Assembly: GCA_041393415.1 (NCBI GenBank)
Contig: JAWKKE010000003.1
Location: 124,001-188,000, forward strand
Length of the DNA stretch: 64,000 bases
Source of the DNA: Thermoleophilia bacterium
GTDB taxonomy: Bacteria > Actinomycetota > Thermoleophilia > UBA2241
Reading direction: 5' to 3'
Shown here: positions 49,201-56,981 of the stretch, in pieces
How the letters are laid out: every line of letters starts with the position of its first letter
How positions within the stretch are numbered: position 1 is the stretch's first letter
Position numbers and translations under genes: made by a program
The notes under the pieces: generated by a model
Databases searched by the model: none
The model's input: the letters and a program-made list of their open reading frames with translations, nothing else
Told to the model about the DNA's origin: nothing

Positions 49201-50562
49201 CACGGCGGCAAGGCTGGTTATGTCACGCGCATCCAGGCTTTCCTGCACAGTGTCTATGCTTGGCGGACGTCGGCGCACCGGGAGTCTCAGGTTCGGGAGA
49301 AGCTGGCCAGATATGAGCGGCGTCTGCCGCAGAGTCTTGCGCCCGGGGAGTACGATCGTTACTACTTTGGGCACGTTGGGGGAGGGTTGGGCCGGCATAT
49401 CGCTGCCGCGATGCGAGGCCTCGGACTCGATGCCCAGTTCGTCGGCCAACCGGACGCAGCAGCATTGCGCGCGGCGGGCGCGGCTTGCTCCGGAAAGGAG
49501 TGTCTGCCGTATCAGCTGATCTGGGGAGCGTTCGAGCGATTCATCGACGCTGAGGCGGCTCGTCTCAACGGCGGGCGTGCGCTTCTGCTCAGTGCTGGCA
49601 ACGGATTCCAGGCCTGTCGTGCCAATCTCTTCCCGTTGACGGAGCAGCTCTCTCTTGAGCGTCTGGGGCTAGAGGGTCGTGTCGACGTAGCCGACTTCAG
49701 CATTGTCACAAGCAATCCTCGAATGATGCCGGTTGCCTGGGCGGCGTTGGTCACCGTCGACTTGCTGAACATGCTGCGCTTCTACACGCTGGCTACAGAA
49801 GAAGAAGCTGGGAGCGCCGACCGTCTTTTCGCAGAGATCTCGGATCGCCTCGAGGCGCTTCTGGAGGAGCCTCGCTCGACGACAGGGGTGATTCGCTCAG
49901 CGTCCTCGGCGTGGACGTCGCTGGCGGACGTGGAAGCACTTCTCTCGGAGGCGGCTTGCGCGTTCGCGCGCCTGCCCATGTCGTCGCGTCGCAGCAGGGA
50001 CGTTCGCGATATCTATCTCTGTGGCGATCTATTCCTGCGTGTCGACGAGTGGGGAAATGATGATCTGCAACGCAAGCTGGCGGCTCATGGGCTGCGACCA
50101 ATCATGGAGCCGTTTGGCGAGTTCTTCGAGCTTCTCGTGCTGAGAGGAGCCCAGGATGCGGTGTCGCCGTCGACTGTGCTTAAGAAGGGGGCGACGTTGG
50201 CGGCCATGCGTGCTATCGCGACTCGCCTCACGAGCGTGGTGCAGAAGCAGCATCCGTGGGTCTTCTGGCACGATGTCCGTGACGTGGATCGCGAGAGCCG
50301 TCGCTTGACCAGTGGGTACCCGTTTGGCGAGACGATTCCGACGGTTGGTGGGGCGTTGCTTTCTTGGCGAACGCAACCGATCGACGGGGTTGTCGCTGTG
50401 GCGCCTCGTGGCTGCGGACCGGCGTTGATCGCCGAGGCTCAGCTGCGACGGGAGCCCAGCCTGCCGGCACTCTTCGTCTACAACGACGGTGACCCGATCG
50501 ACCAGGGACGCCTGGCTGGGTTCGCTTGGCGACTGCGGCGGCGACCCCGACGAAGCGCCTGA
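46210..50562 (+). CDS. Giant acyl-CoA dehydratase activase-type protein (BadF/BcrA ATPase repeats, DUF2229)
   Basis: 1450 residues. Two ASKHA-fold ATPase domains of the BcrAD/BadFG type: the first begins with LGVDCGKVTTAVALG near residue 25, the second with LGLDLGSTGSKAALV near 325 and holds VCSAGTGSFLEEQAIALG. A Cys-rich stretch near 620-650 (CRDRDCQNLC, GGQCPKY) could bind an iron-sulfur cluster. DUF2229-type sequence starts near 700 (LPFAHYMIDALPFFVRFLRELGY, SAPGACAPVKILHG). The C-terminus resembles HgdB-like subunits (AACSGKECLPYQLIWG). The family uses ATP to inject electrons into radical enzymes such as 2-hydroxyacyl-CoA dehydratases, pointing to anaerobic life. The partner is not in the window. 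Confidence 0.88.
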   Translation: MSSLAGTPALSSLALSPAGDTRLFLGVDCGKVTTAVALGSVEAGELRVLGTWTARHEGDPLALVREVYRAVDAARLSGMATTGVFGGRFCAPVLAGLPEEIAQEEAAAWLYPDGALNVVRIGGGGYSCLTRDASGGVAFEANERCSAGTGETVEGLCQRLGKSLSEAVELAIEEPDGVTVTSRCAVFAKSELTHFANQGESHGRIFRGLFAGVARNVHSLYDKNKVPGQLVLIGHGALIAPIAEGVAVLSDQPTVVDEHAGVFEALGALHYVAREATPAAFPRDMHDLEQECRSRVPRLRPASEGPGSVVHLEERSTPLRADTVVLGLDLGSTGSKAALVHVADGTTLASVYRRTEGNPVEAARALVAEVAEMDVAPVAAIGITGSGRDAAATVFRAAYPDLGSRLVVQNEIVAHAEAASRLDPDGGASLSIVEIGGQDAKFINVLDGRVVDADMNRVCSAGTGSFLEEQAIALGVPDIVEFGKMAEQSDEPPDLGQTCTVFVADVAAEALSDGCSRADIFAGLQHSVVRNYRSRVMGRRRLLGRVFFQGKPATDRGLARTLAAVLGREVYVPPDPGAMGAIGIALMARDALADRLGAVAPVDLERVLHARVADRRSLQCRDRDCQNLCRLEVAEIEIAGERERVVSGGQCPKYDQIAAVGRKLPKNAPSPYKEREALVEELTAFAPVDADVATRRGRRLALPFAHYMIDALPFFVRFLRELGYEVEVVGPCAEALAEGDRLCSAPGACAPVKILHGMAATTGADVFVAPVFVHLPIPNAGGGRYTCPMTQGAPDMVARALAASGAGTTVFRPVFFERDGDGWDKPGFRRALRRMAVALAADPRVLQPEPITAAAFLGAYHAALAAQRRYESGLRKIGTRALAWAKAHDFPVVLVAGETHVIHDRLLDAGIHELVTANGAIALPVDCFPVPEDLSALPRVHWASAGQTLRAAGAAVESGDVYPLLLGAFGCGPNSMIEHLMADIVGDWPHAILESDGHGGKAGYVTRIQAFLHSVYAWRTSAHRESQVREKLARYERRLPQSLAPGEYDRYYFGHVGGGLGRHIAAAMRGLGLDAQFVGQPDAAALRAAGAACSGKECLPYQLIWGAFERFIDAEAARLNGGRALLLSAGNGFQACRANLFPLTEQLSLERLGLEGRVDVADFSIVTSNPRMMPVAWAALVTVDLLNMLRFYTLATEEEAGSADRLFAEISDRLEALLEEPRSTTGVIRSASSAWTSLADVEALLSEAACAFARLPMSSRRSRDVRDIYLCGDLFLRVDEWGNDDLQRKLAAHGLRPIMEPFGEFFELLVLRGAQDAVSPSTVLKKGATLAAMRAIATRLTSVVQKQHPWVFWHDVRDVDRESRRLTSGYPFGETIPTVGGALLSWRTQPIDGVVAVAPRGCGPALIAEAQLRREPSLPALFVYNDGDPIDQGRLAGFAWRLRRRPRRSA

Positions 50563-50608
50563 CGCGCGGGGGCGCTTGCTCTCCTCGCATGTGCGTAGCA
50601 GGCGGCGG

Positions 50609-51034
50609 CTAGTGTCTCCAGAACATCGCTGCGCTACCTGGGTCCAGCATGCCGTCGCGGTGTGCGCGATGTTCGGCCTTGGCTTCGCTTCGGATCATGT
50701 GACGCTCTTGGTCTGTGGGATGGCGCGCCTTCATCCCTCCTTGGGCGACGAATGTGGTGAACAGATCAAGGTCGTGAATCACGCGCAGATCGAGGTCGGC
50801 AATGGGAACGTCTGTCGTGGCCTCATCGAACGTCGCCTCGAAGGCGACTCGAGTCCCGTTGTCTGCGAGCGGCTCGAAGGTCACGCGGCCGCTCGCGAGT
50901 GTTTGGACGCAGAGGCGCTCATCACAGGCGAGCCGTTCGCTACCGGTCAACACCCAATGGACGAAATGCTGCCACTCGATTTCGACGGTTCGCGGATCTG
51001 CGTTCACGTTGGCGCAGTGGCGGATGGTGGGCAT
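50609..51034 (-). CDS. SRPBCC (START-like) domain protein
   Basis: 141 residues from ATG 51034, with GAGAGGAG upstream. The core reads TVEIEWQHFVHWVLTGSE, then ASGRVTFEPLADNGTRVAFEATFDE, the central strand pattern of polyketide-cyclase-like SRPBCC proteins, where hydrophobic ligands bind in a deep cavity. The C-terminus is charged and helical. The ligand is unknown. It lies between the activase (convergent) and a DUF2252 gene on the same strand. The stop is TAG. Confidence 0.65.
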   Translation of the reverse strand: MPTIRHCANVNADPRTVEIEWQHFVHWVLTGSERLACDERLCVQTLASGRVTFEPLADNGTRVAFEATFDEATTDVPIADLDLRVIHDLDLFTTFVAQGGMKARHPTDQERHMIRSEAKAEHRAHRDGMLDPGSAAMFWRH

Positions 51035-51109
51035 GCCCGCTCCTCTCAACAACGCTATCGGCGTGCATTCTCTGTGTTCCCGCGATGTCGCAGATGAGAA
51101 CGAGACCAG

Positions 51110-52504
51110 CTAGACGCCAGTCGTGACGGGTACCTTGCCGAGCTTGATCAAGCCTTGTAGCTCGGCGAAGTCGCGTTCCGCCTGATCGGCGTACGACATC
51201 GCGAAGTCGGCGATGGCAGCGTCGAACGCGTCTCCAGATCCCAAGTATGCGGCGATGGCCATCCTCTGTCCGGAGCGGGCGTGTCCCCGTGCGAGAGCCC
51301 AGCCGCAGATCTCTGCGTACAGCTCGAGGCCTGCCGCTCCCAGCCTCTCCACCTCCACCGAGCCCTTCATGTCGCGCAGTTGGCGCCAGTAGAAATGACG
51401 GCCGGCCGGTCTGCCGGTCATCCAGCCGAGGAAGATGTCGCTGGCCGCCTGAATCAGGCGTTGGCCAACGACAACGCGATGGCCGGAGTGCTTGAACTGG
51501 CTGGCGCCGAGATGGGGCTCCAGTACGGACTTGCCGGCCTCTTTGACCTGAAGAAGCAGCGGATCATCATTGTCGTGGCCCATCAGCAGCACGATGAAAC
51601 ATCGGGTACCCACGCTGCCGACTCCGACCACCTTGTGCGCTACATCCACAACCTCGAAACGCTGCATGAGAAGTCGCCGTTCGTCGCTCATGGTTCGCGT
51701 GTATTGGCGAAAGAGACGGAGCATTTCGGTTCTGTCGATGCCTTCCGGGTGAGTGATCAGCGGCGGTTGATCGACGATGCGTGGTCTCCCGGCCGCCAAT
51801 TCCGTCAGCTTTGTAGCGGCTTGAGCACTCGTCCGTGCGCGCGCTTTCTCGAGTGTGCGAGCAGTTGTGGCGGCGGCTCTGTTGACTACCTTCGGCTTCG
51901 CGATCTTCTTGGAGCGCACTGATGCGAGGAGGTCATCGGCGACCACGCGTGAGTACCATACGTCCAGCTCTCGCATCGCCGCGTAGGTTGTCATGTGGGT
52001 TCGGTATGAGCGCGCCGCCGCGCGTGCGGCAGCGCGACCCGCCTCGTCCGGCAGGCCGTTATTCCGACCGGCGATCGCGAGGCTGGCGGCAAGTCGCTTG
52101 ACGTCCCATTCGAACGGTCCCGGGTGCGTTTCGTCGAAATCGTTCACGTCGAACATGAGCGCTCGTTCGGGCGAGGCGTAGAGGCCGAAGTTCGAGAGAT
52201 GCGCATCGCCACAGAGTTGCGCCGTCAGCTCGGTGCGCGGCAGCGTGGCGAGGTCGGCGGCCATGAGAGCCGCCGAACCGCGGTAGAAGGCGAACGGTGA
52301 GACAGACATGCGGCCCCAGCGAATGGGGACGAGTTCGTCGAGACGATCTTCGTCCTGCGCGCGCAACAGCTCCACAGGCTCGGCGCGATTCGCGGGCGCA
52401 CTCCAGATGCGATGACTCCGGCGTGGCACCACCTGCCGATGCGCCTTGCCGGCGGCTGTCTGGTCGACGGATCGAGATGAGAGTGCGGCTGGCTCGGTCT
52501 GCAT
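51110..52504 (-). CDS. DUF2252 family protein
   Basis: 464 residues. Family signature segments: RWGRMSVSPFAFYRGSAALMAADLA, CGDAHLSNFGLYASPER, FDVNDFDETHPGPFEWDVKRLAASLAIA, VVGVGSVGTRCFIVLLMG and the closing YADQAERDF. The GDxHxxNFG and DxNDFDE motifs resemble the catalytic loop and metal site of kinase-like phosphotransferases, so an aminoglycoside-phosphotransferase-type fold is likely. The substrate is unknown. The ATG at 52504 has GGAGGG upstream. It is divergent from the MBL-fold gene. Confidence 0.85.
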   Translation of the reverse strand: MQTEPAALSSRSVDQTAAGKAHRQVVPRRSHRIWSAPANRAEPVELLRAQDEDRLDELVPIRWGRMSVSPFAFYRGSAALMAADLATLPRTELTAQLCGDAHLSNFGLYASPERALMFDVNDFDETHPGPFEWDVKRLAASLAIAGRNNGLPDEAGRAAARAAARSYRTHMTTYAAMRELDVWYSRVVADDLLASVRSKKIAKPKVVNRAAATTARTLEKARARTSAQAATKLTELAAGRPRIVDQPPLITHPEGIDRTEMLRLFRQYTRTMSDERRLLMQRFEVVDVAHKVVGVGSVGTRCFIVLLMGHDNDDPLLLQVKEAGKSVLEPHLGASQFKHSGHRVVVGQRLIQAASDIFLGWMTGRPAGRHFYWRQLRDMKGSVEVERLGAAGLELYAEICGWALARGHARSGQRMAIAAYLGSGDAFDAAIADFAMSYADQAERDFAELQGLIKLGKVPVTTGV

Positions 52505-52683
52505 GTGCCCTCCAGCGGTTCGTCGACGGTCTGACTGGCGATCTGAGCAGCGGCGCTCCGAGGACCGAGTGCGCCGCTCGTAGGCGCTTCTGTGGCGCGA
52601 AGCGTATCACCGATTCCCGGAAACGCACGCGTCGTGCGCCCGATGCTGTTACTGCAGACGATGATGCAGCGGGTATAGTCACG

Positions 52684-53601
52684 TTGGCGGGTCAGGAGAG
52701 CCACGACTTCGGGGCTGCTTCCCGTCTGCCGATACACCGTCCGAGCCGTCTGAAGGGGTGCGCGCTGTACGAGAAAGACCCGGAATCCACTACTGTTACG
52801 AAGGTCGCCCGCTACGAGCCGCACGACCGGATCACCTTTCTCGGTCATGCCACGGTCCTGGTTGAGCTAGACGGACTTCGGCTCTTGACCGACCCGGTTC
52901 TCCGTCGGCTTGTCGGTCCGCTAGTGCGCCGCACGCCCAAGCCACACTTGGGACCGCTGTCAGGCCTGGATGCAGTCCTGATCTCGCACATGCACCTCGA
53001 CCATTACGACCCTGCGTCGCTGAGGCTGCTCGATCCCAGTGCGCTTATCATCGGTCCCCCAGGCAGTGCACGTTCGCTGCGCCGGAGGGGATTCGCGGAT
53101 GTTCACGAGTTAGGTCCCGGTGAGGCCCTGCGACTGGGCGCCGTGGAAATCACCGCTACGGCGGCGCAGCATCCGCGAGGTCGTCACGCCCCCATCGCGG
53201 GACCTCCCAGTGTGGGCTACGTGATTAGCGGTAGCCACGACATCTACTTCGCTGGCGACACGGGGCTGTTTCCTGAGATGGCGAGTATCTGGTCGGGGCT
53301 GGACGTCGCTTTGCTGCCGATCGCCGGCATCGGTCCACGCCTCCCCGAGGACAAGCACTTGAGCCCTCGCCACGCCGTTCGCGCCATGGAGTTGCTGCGA
53401 CCAGGCATCGTCATCCCCATCCACTGGGGGACCTATCACTTGCCCGGCAGTTCTATCTTGCGCCTGCGACCGGACATCCATCGCGATGCCCCCGTGGTCT
53501 TCATGCGCGAGGCTCTTGCGCTCGAGCCGGATATTCGTGCGGTTCTGTTGGCGCCCGGCGAGGCGTTGCACCTCGAGAAACGCGCCAGTTCGCTGCGTTA
53601 G
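52684..53601 (+). CDS. MBL-fold metallo-hydrolase, UlaG-like
   Basis: About 305 residues if started at TTG 52684. The metallo-beta-lactamase fold is unambiguous: FLGHATVLVELDGLRLLTDPVL, the HxHxDH motif in ISHMHLDHYDPASL, HPRGRH, YFAGDTGLF and IPIHWGTYHLP. This arrangement fits the UlaG/YtkL group that hydrolyses lactones or phosphodiesters. The start is uncertain: CTG 52765 has AAGGGG at better spacing, and TTG 52684 lies just after a TATAGT box at 52673. The homologous domain begins near residue 55 of the longer form. The stop is TAG. Confidence 0.82.
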   Translation: MAGQESHDFGAASRLPIHRPSRLKGCALYEKDPESTTVTKVARYEPHDRITFLGHATVLVELDGLRLLTDPVLRRLVGPLVRRTPKPHLGPLSGLDAVLISHMHLDHYDPASLRLLDPSALIIGPPGSARSLRRRGFADVHELGPGEALRLGAVEITATAAQHPRGRHAPIAGPPSVGYVISGSHDIYFAGDTGLFPEMASIWSGLDVALLPIAGIGPRLPEDKHLSPRHAVRAMELLRPGIVIPIHWGTYHLPGSSILRLRPDIHRDAPVVFMREALALEPDIRAVLLAPGEALHLEKRASSLR

Positions 53602-53706
53602 GCGCGAGCCTTTCTCGATGTGTGCGACCGAGCAAGGTGTGCGTCGACAAGTCGCGGCTCCGGGAACGGTGGTGGCCGCGTTCCTGCATGCGCATAATAG
53701 TCGGGT

Positions 53707-54552
53707 ATGCCGCGATTCCTCGCCATAGTCTTCGAGAGCGTTGTGAGTGACGGGCAGCGGCCTCTGTTTGTGCTGTTGCTGGGCTTCATCGTGACATTTG
53801 GGCTGACGAGGCTCAGCACGCGCCTTGCTCGCGCGGGCGTATGGACGCGCTTTCGTCCGGGCAGCATCGTGACCGAGGGCGGCTTGCACATCCACCACGC
53901 GGTGTTCGGCCTCGTCGCCATGATCGTCGTCGGCATTCTCGCGTTCGCTTTTTCGCCGACGAGCCCGTGGCGCGAGATGATGGCGTTCGCGTTCGGATCA
54001 GGGGCGGCGCTGACTCTCGATGAATTCGCGTTGATCCTTCATCTCGAAGACGTCTACTGGACGGGTGAGGGGCGTGCCTCAATAGATGCGGTCGTGTTGG
54101 GAGTGACGTTCATCACGCTGCTCCTTACTGGGTTGCTGCCGAGAAGCATCGACACGGTTGGTGACTACGTGGCGTTCTCCCGATGGACCGCCGGCGGGCT
54201 TATTCTGGCGGGAGCTACGTTTGTCGTTATCTGTTACCTCAAAGGCAAGCTCTTCATGGGAACGGTGGGAATCTTTGTGCTGCCCGTGGCGGTGTTCGGC
54301 GCCGTTCGACTTGCAAAGCCGTCTTCACCATGGGCGCATCTTCATTACGCGAATAAGCCGGAGAAGCTGGGGCGAGCCCGCCGTCGCGAAGAGCGGTATC
54401 ACCGACATTGGCGGCGGCGCAAGCACTATGTGTGGGATCTAATTGGTGGCAAGCCGCACATTACGCTCACGCATCTGAACGTTGCCAAGGTTTCTCGCGA
54501 ACAGTCCAAGGGTGATGGCGGCAAAGGCGCCGTGCCGGGTGGCAAGCCCTAG
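53707..54552 (+). CDS. Multi-pass membrane protein of actinobacterial type
   Basis: 281 residues with about six helices, such as PLFVLLLGFIVTFGLTRLST, HHAVFGLVAMIVVGILAFAF and VVLGVTFITLLLTGLL. Conserved-looking polar residues sit in the membrane part: GGLHIHHAVFG and LTLDEFALILHLEDVYW, where His, Glu and Asp could form a metal site. The C-terminus is basic and cytoplasmic (RARRREERYHRHWRRRKHY). I recognise it as a common conserved actinobacterial membrane protein without an assigned function. A -10-like CATAAT sits 8 bp before the ATG. The stop is TAG. Confidence 0.75.
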   Translation: MPRFLAIVFESVVSDGQRPLFVLLLGFIVTFGLTRLSTRLARAGVWTRFRPGSIVTEGGLHIHHAVFGLVAMIVVGILAFAFSPTSPWREMMAFAFGSGAALTLDEFALILHLEDVYWTGEGRASIDAVVLGVTFITLLLTGLLPRSIDTVGDYVAFSRWTAGGLILAGATFVVICYLKGKLFMGTVGIFVLPVAVFGAVRLAKPSSPWAHLHYANKPEKLGRARRREERYHRHWRRRKHYVWDLIGGKPHITLTHLNVAKVSREQSKGDGGKGAVPGGKP

Positions 54553-54673
54553 AGGTGGGCGCGTCTGCTCGCGCGCCGGCTGTGAGCGGCACAAAGTAGC
54601 CGTGGCGTAGCACCCCGTTCATTGGGCGGCGTGCCTGTTATCGACGCGAAGCGGGCGGTGTTGGGTCGGAAGC

Positions 54674-55110
54674 GTGCAATTCCCGACGATCGCATTTGCC
54701 GTCTTCTCCCTTCTCGTCCACGTCGCGAACTGGCTGCTCATGCCTCGTCCGCGCCATGGAAGGGCGCCATCGTCGCTGCGGGCCGTGTGTTCTGCGGATG
54801 GTGGGAGTGGCGTTTCATTCTGCTTCTTCTCGGCGCCACCGTGGCTGGTCAGGTTCTGGCTGTGCAGGTCGCCAGGGTGTGTGCGCGCGCAGTGAGGCCT
54901 CCGCTCGTTTGTGGTTGGTGCCTGCCATCACCGTGAATCCGGCGCCCTTGGGCTGCTTGAGTGCTACGATTCCTCCGCAGAGAATTTCAATCACCTTCTC
55001 ATTGCGCGGGGAGTGGATGCATCTCTGCCTCTGTTGCAGATCGCCCTTCCGCTCGGCATCTCGTTCCTGGTCTTTCGCATGCCGACCTATGTCATCGACA
55101 TGTGCTCATG
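54674..55110 (+). pseudogene. Decayed MBOAT-family O-acyltransferase (AlgI-like), N-terminal fragment
   Basis: Three blocks of one family lie in shifting frames: QFPTIAFAVFSLLVHVANWLL (from 54677), then GWWEWRFILLLLGATVAGQ (near 54795-54850), then AENFNHLLIARGVDASLPL and LQIALPLGISFLVFRMPTYVID (to about 55100). Together they follow the start of AlgI-type acyltransferases (F-x-x-x-x-F-x-x-F-x-x-x-x-x-x-N-W-x-L, Y-G-W-W, G-I-S-F-F-x-F-Q). At least two frameshifts occur and everything after the first quarter of the protein is missing. The 733-bp gap 54553-55285 holds nothing else I can support. Confidence 0.75.
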
Positions 55111-55285
55111 CGTGCCAGTGACGGGGATACATCTGACTTGAGCTAGCGGGGACCGCCTGGCTGGTCGTGCTCTGAGCTTGATCCTTGCGGACCGGAGCCG
55201 TACCGCGCAATCAGTCGAGTGGCGATGCCGTGAGGTCGCAGTGGTAGGCTCTGGTTCGTCAGACCTCTATTCGGGAGTCCCCACT

Positions 55286-55651
55286 GTGTCCGAGGATCGC
55301 GTCCACATACCGGATAATGATGATGAGCTCCTCGCAGCATGCGAGGTGGACACATTTCGTGCCGGCGGCCCTGGCGGCCAGCATCAGAATGTCACCGAGA
55401 GCGCCGTGCGCCTCCGTCATCGGTCAACGGGTGTCGTGGTCACGAGCCGCGCTCAACGGAGTCAGTATCTCAACAAGCGCGATGCATTGCGGCGTCTGCG
55501 GATCAGACTCCGTCGCCTGAATGATCCCGGTCCTCCCTCTCGCCGGCCAACGGTTCCCAGTGTTGAATCGGTCGAGCAGCGATTGCGAGAGAAGCATGGC
55601 AGGGGTGCGCTCAAGCGCGAGCGGCAAGCGCCCCACGTGGATGATTTCTAG
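55286..55651 (+). CDS. ArfB/RF-1-domain peptidyl-tRNA hydrolase-like protein
   Basis: 121 residues from GTG 55286, with GGGAG upstream. The catalytic loop of class I release factors is present: FRAGGPGGQHQNVTESAVRL, with the GGQ tripeptide, followed by HRSTGVVVTSRAQRSQYLNKRDAL. The C-terminus is basic (RRLRIRLRRL, GALKRERQAPH), as in ArfB, which binds the empty mRNA channel to rescue stalled ribosomes. There is no codon-recognition domain, so it should act without a stop codon. It is directly followed by the TSUP gene. The stop is TAG. Confidence 0.88.
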   Translation: MSEDRVHIPDNDDELLAACEVDTFRAGGPGGQHQNVTESAVRLRHRSTGVVVTSRAQRSQYLNKRDALRRLRIRLRRLNDPGPPSRRPTVPSVESVEQRLREKHGRGALKRERQAPHVDDF

Positions 55652-55659
55652 TCCAGCGC

Positions 55660-56487
55660 ATGGAGGTCGTCACGGTGGGCGTGATAGCGGGAGTGGTAGC
55701 CGTCGCCGTTCTGGCTGGCTGTCTCGGCAGCATGCTTGGGATAGGCGGCGGGGTCATCATGGTGCCTGCGCTCACGATCGGATTCGGTCTGCCCATCAAG
55801 ACGGCAATCGCCACGAGTATGGTCTGCGTTATCGCGACTTCGGCGGTCGCTCAGCTGTCGTTCATGCGCAGCGGGATGACGAATGTGCGCTTAGGATTCG
55901 CTCTGGAAATGGCGAGTGCGGCGGGCGCGTTGCTCGGTGGGATCGCCGCTGTTGTTCTCAATGCGCGCATCCTCCAAGTGTGTTTCGCCGCGCTTCTCGT
56001 GTACGTCGCCATTCATGTCAATCGTCGCCGCGCAGAGAACGAGGTTCAACGCACCGGCGTCTTAGAGGGTGCGTTCTATGATCGCGCGGAACGGCGATCG
56101 GTGGCGTACGGCGTGAAGCGCCTCCGCTCTGGTTTCGCCATGAGCGTGGGGGCGGGTGGTGTAGCGGCGATGCTCGGCGTGGGGGGCGGGCTCCTCAAAG
56201 TTCCAATCATGAACATCGTGATGGGGGTGCCTCTCAAGCCCACGATTGCGACCAGCAATCTCATGATCGGAGTAACGGCAGCGACAGGTGCGCTCGTCTT
56301 CTACGGACGTGGGTTCGTGGACCCCATCTACGCTGTGCCCGCGGCGCTGGGCATCCTTGCTGGGGCTCAGGCTGGTGCTCACTTGGCAGCGCGGCTGCCA
56401 ATCGCGGTCCTGGGCGGCGTCTTTCGCGTCTTGCTCGCTTGTTTCGCAGTCGTCATGGTTCTGCAGGCGGCCGGGGTCAGGTTGTAG
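55660..56487 (+). CDS. TSUP-family transporter (TauE/SafE)
   Basis: 275 residues with two repeated halves, each starting with a glycine-rich signature: GSMLGIGGGVIMVPALTIGFG and AAMLGVGGGLLKVPIMNIVMG. About eight helices. TSUP proteins export sulfite, sulfonates or other organic anions. A cytoplasmic linker (RAENEVQRTGVLEGAFYD) lies between the halves. It starts 8 bp after the GGQ-protein stop and its stop overlaps the DUF1634 start, so the three may be one operon. The stop is TAG. Confidence 0.9.
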   Translation: MEVVTVGVIAGVVAVAVLAGCLGSMLGIGGGVIMVPALTIGFGLPIKTAIATSMVCVIATSAVAQLSFMRSGMTNVRLGFALEMASAAGALLGGIAAVVLNARILQVCFAALLVYVAIHVNRRRAENEVQRTGVLEGAFYDRAERRSVAYGVKRLRSGFAMSVGAGGVAAMLGVGGGLLKVPIMNIVMGVPLKPTIATSNLMIGVTAATGALVFYGRGFVDPIYAVPAALGILAGAQAGAHLAARLPIAVLGGVFRVLLACFAVVMVLQAAGVRL

Positions 56488-56861
56488 TGCCGGCGAGCGA
56501 CGAGACATCACCCACGAGCAAGATCGGCGCGACGACGCTGCCTGCTCGCGTGCTGGAGCGAGTCATGCTTGTGGCGCTGAGCTTCGCTGTTGCACTGATG
56601 TTGAGCGGCGTCGCTCTCTCGCTACTGCGTGGCGAGTCACCTCGGCACACCATCGCGATCCAGAGTCTGCCGGAGGGCTTGTCTCGCGGGGATCCCGCCG
56701 CCTACCTCTCTCTCGGACTGGTCATGCTCATTGCGACTCCTGCGCTGCGGGTGCTTGGGTCGCTGGTCGTGTTCGCGCTCCAGCGTGACCTGCGCTACGT
56801 GCTTGTGACCGCCGTCATCCTCGGTCTAATGGCCGTCGGATTCATCCTCGGGCAAGCCTAG
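56487..56861 (+). CDS. DUF1634 membrane protein
   Basis: 124 residues; the GTG start at 56487 overlaps the TAG stop of the TSUP gene (TAGTG). Three helices: VMLVALSFAVALMLSGVALSLL, YLSLGLVMLIATPALRVLGSLVVFAL and YVLVTAVILGLMAVGFILG. DUF1634 proteins are regularly paired with TSUP transporters and are probably a subunit or regulator. The stop is TAG. Confidence 0.85.
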   Translation: MPASDETSPTSKIGATTLPARVLERVMLVALSFAVALMLSGVALSLLRGESPRHTIAIQSLPEGLSRGDPAAYLSLGLVMLIATPALRVLGSLVVFALQRDLRYVLVTAVILGLMAVGFILGQA

Positions 56862-56981
56862 AAGAACTGGGGCTGCCGCTCCTCTGCGCTAGTTTGGATG
56901 CGGGTGCGCGAGGGTCGCCACGAGGGCTGCGAACCTGGAACTCTCCAAGCCACGCCGCCGGGTGCTCGTGCCATCCCCGGG

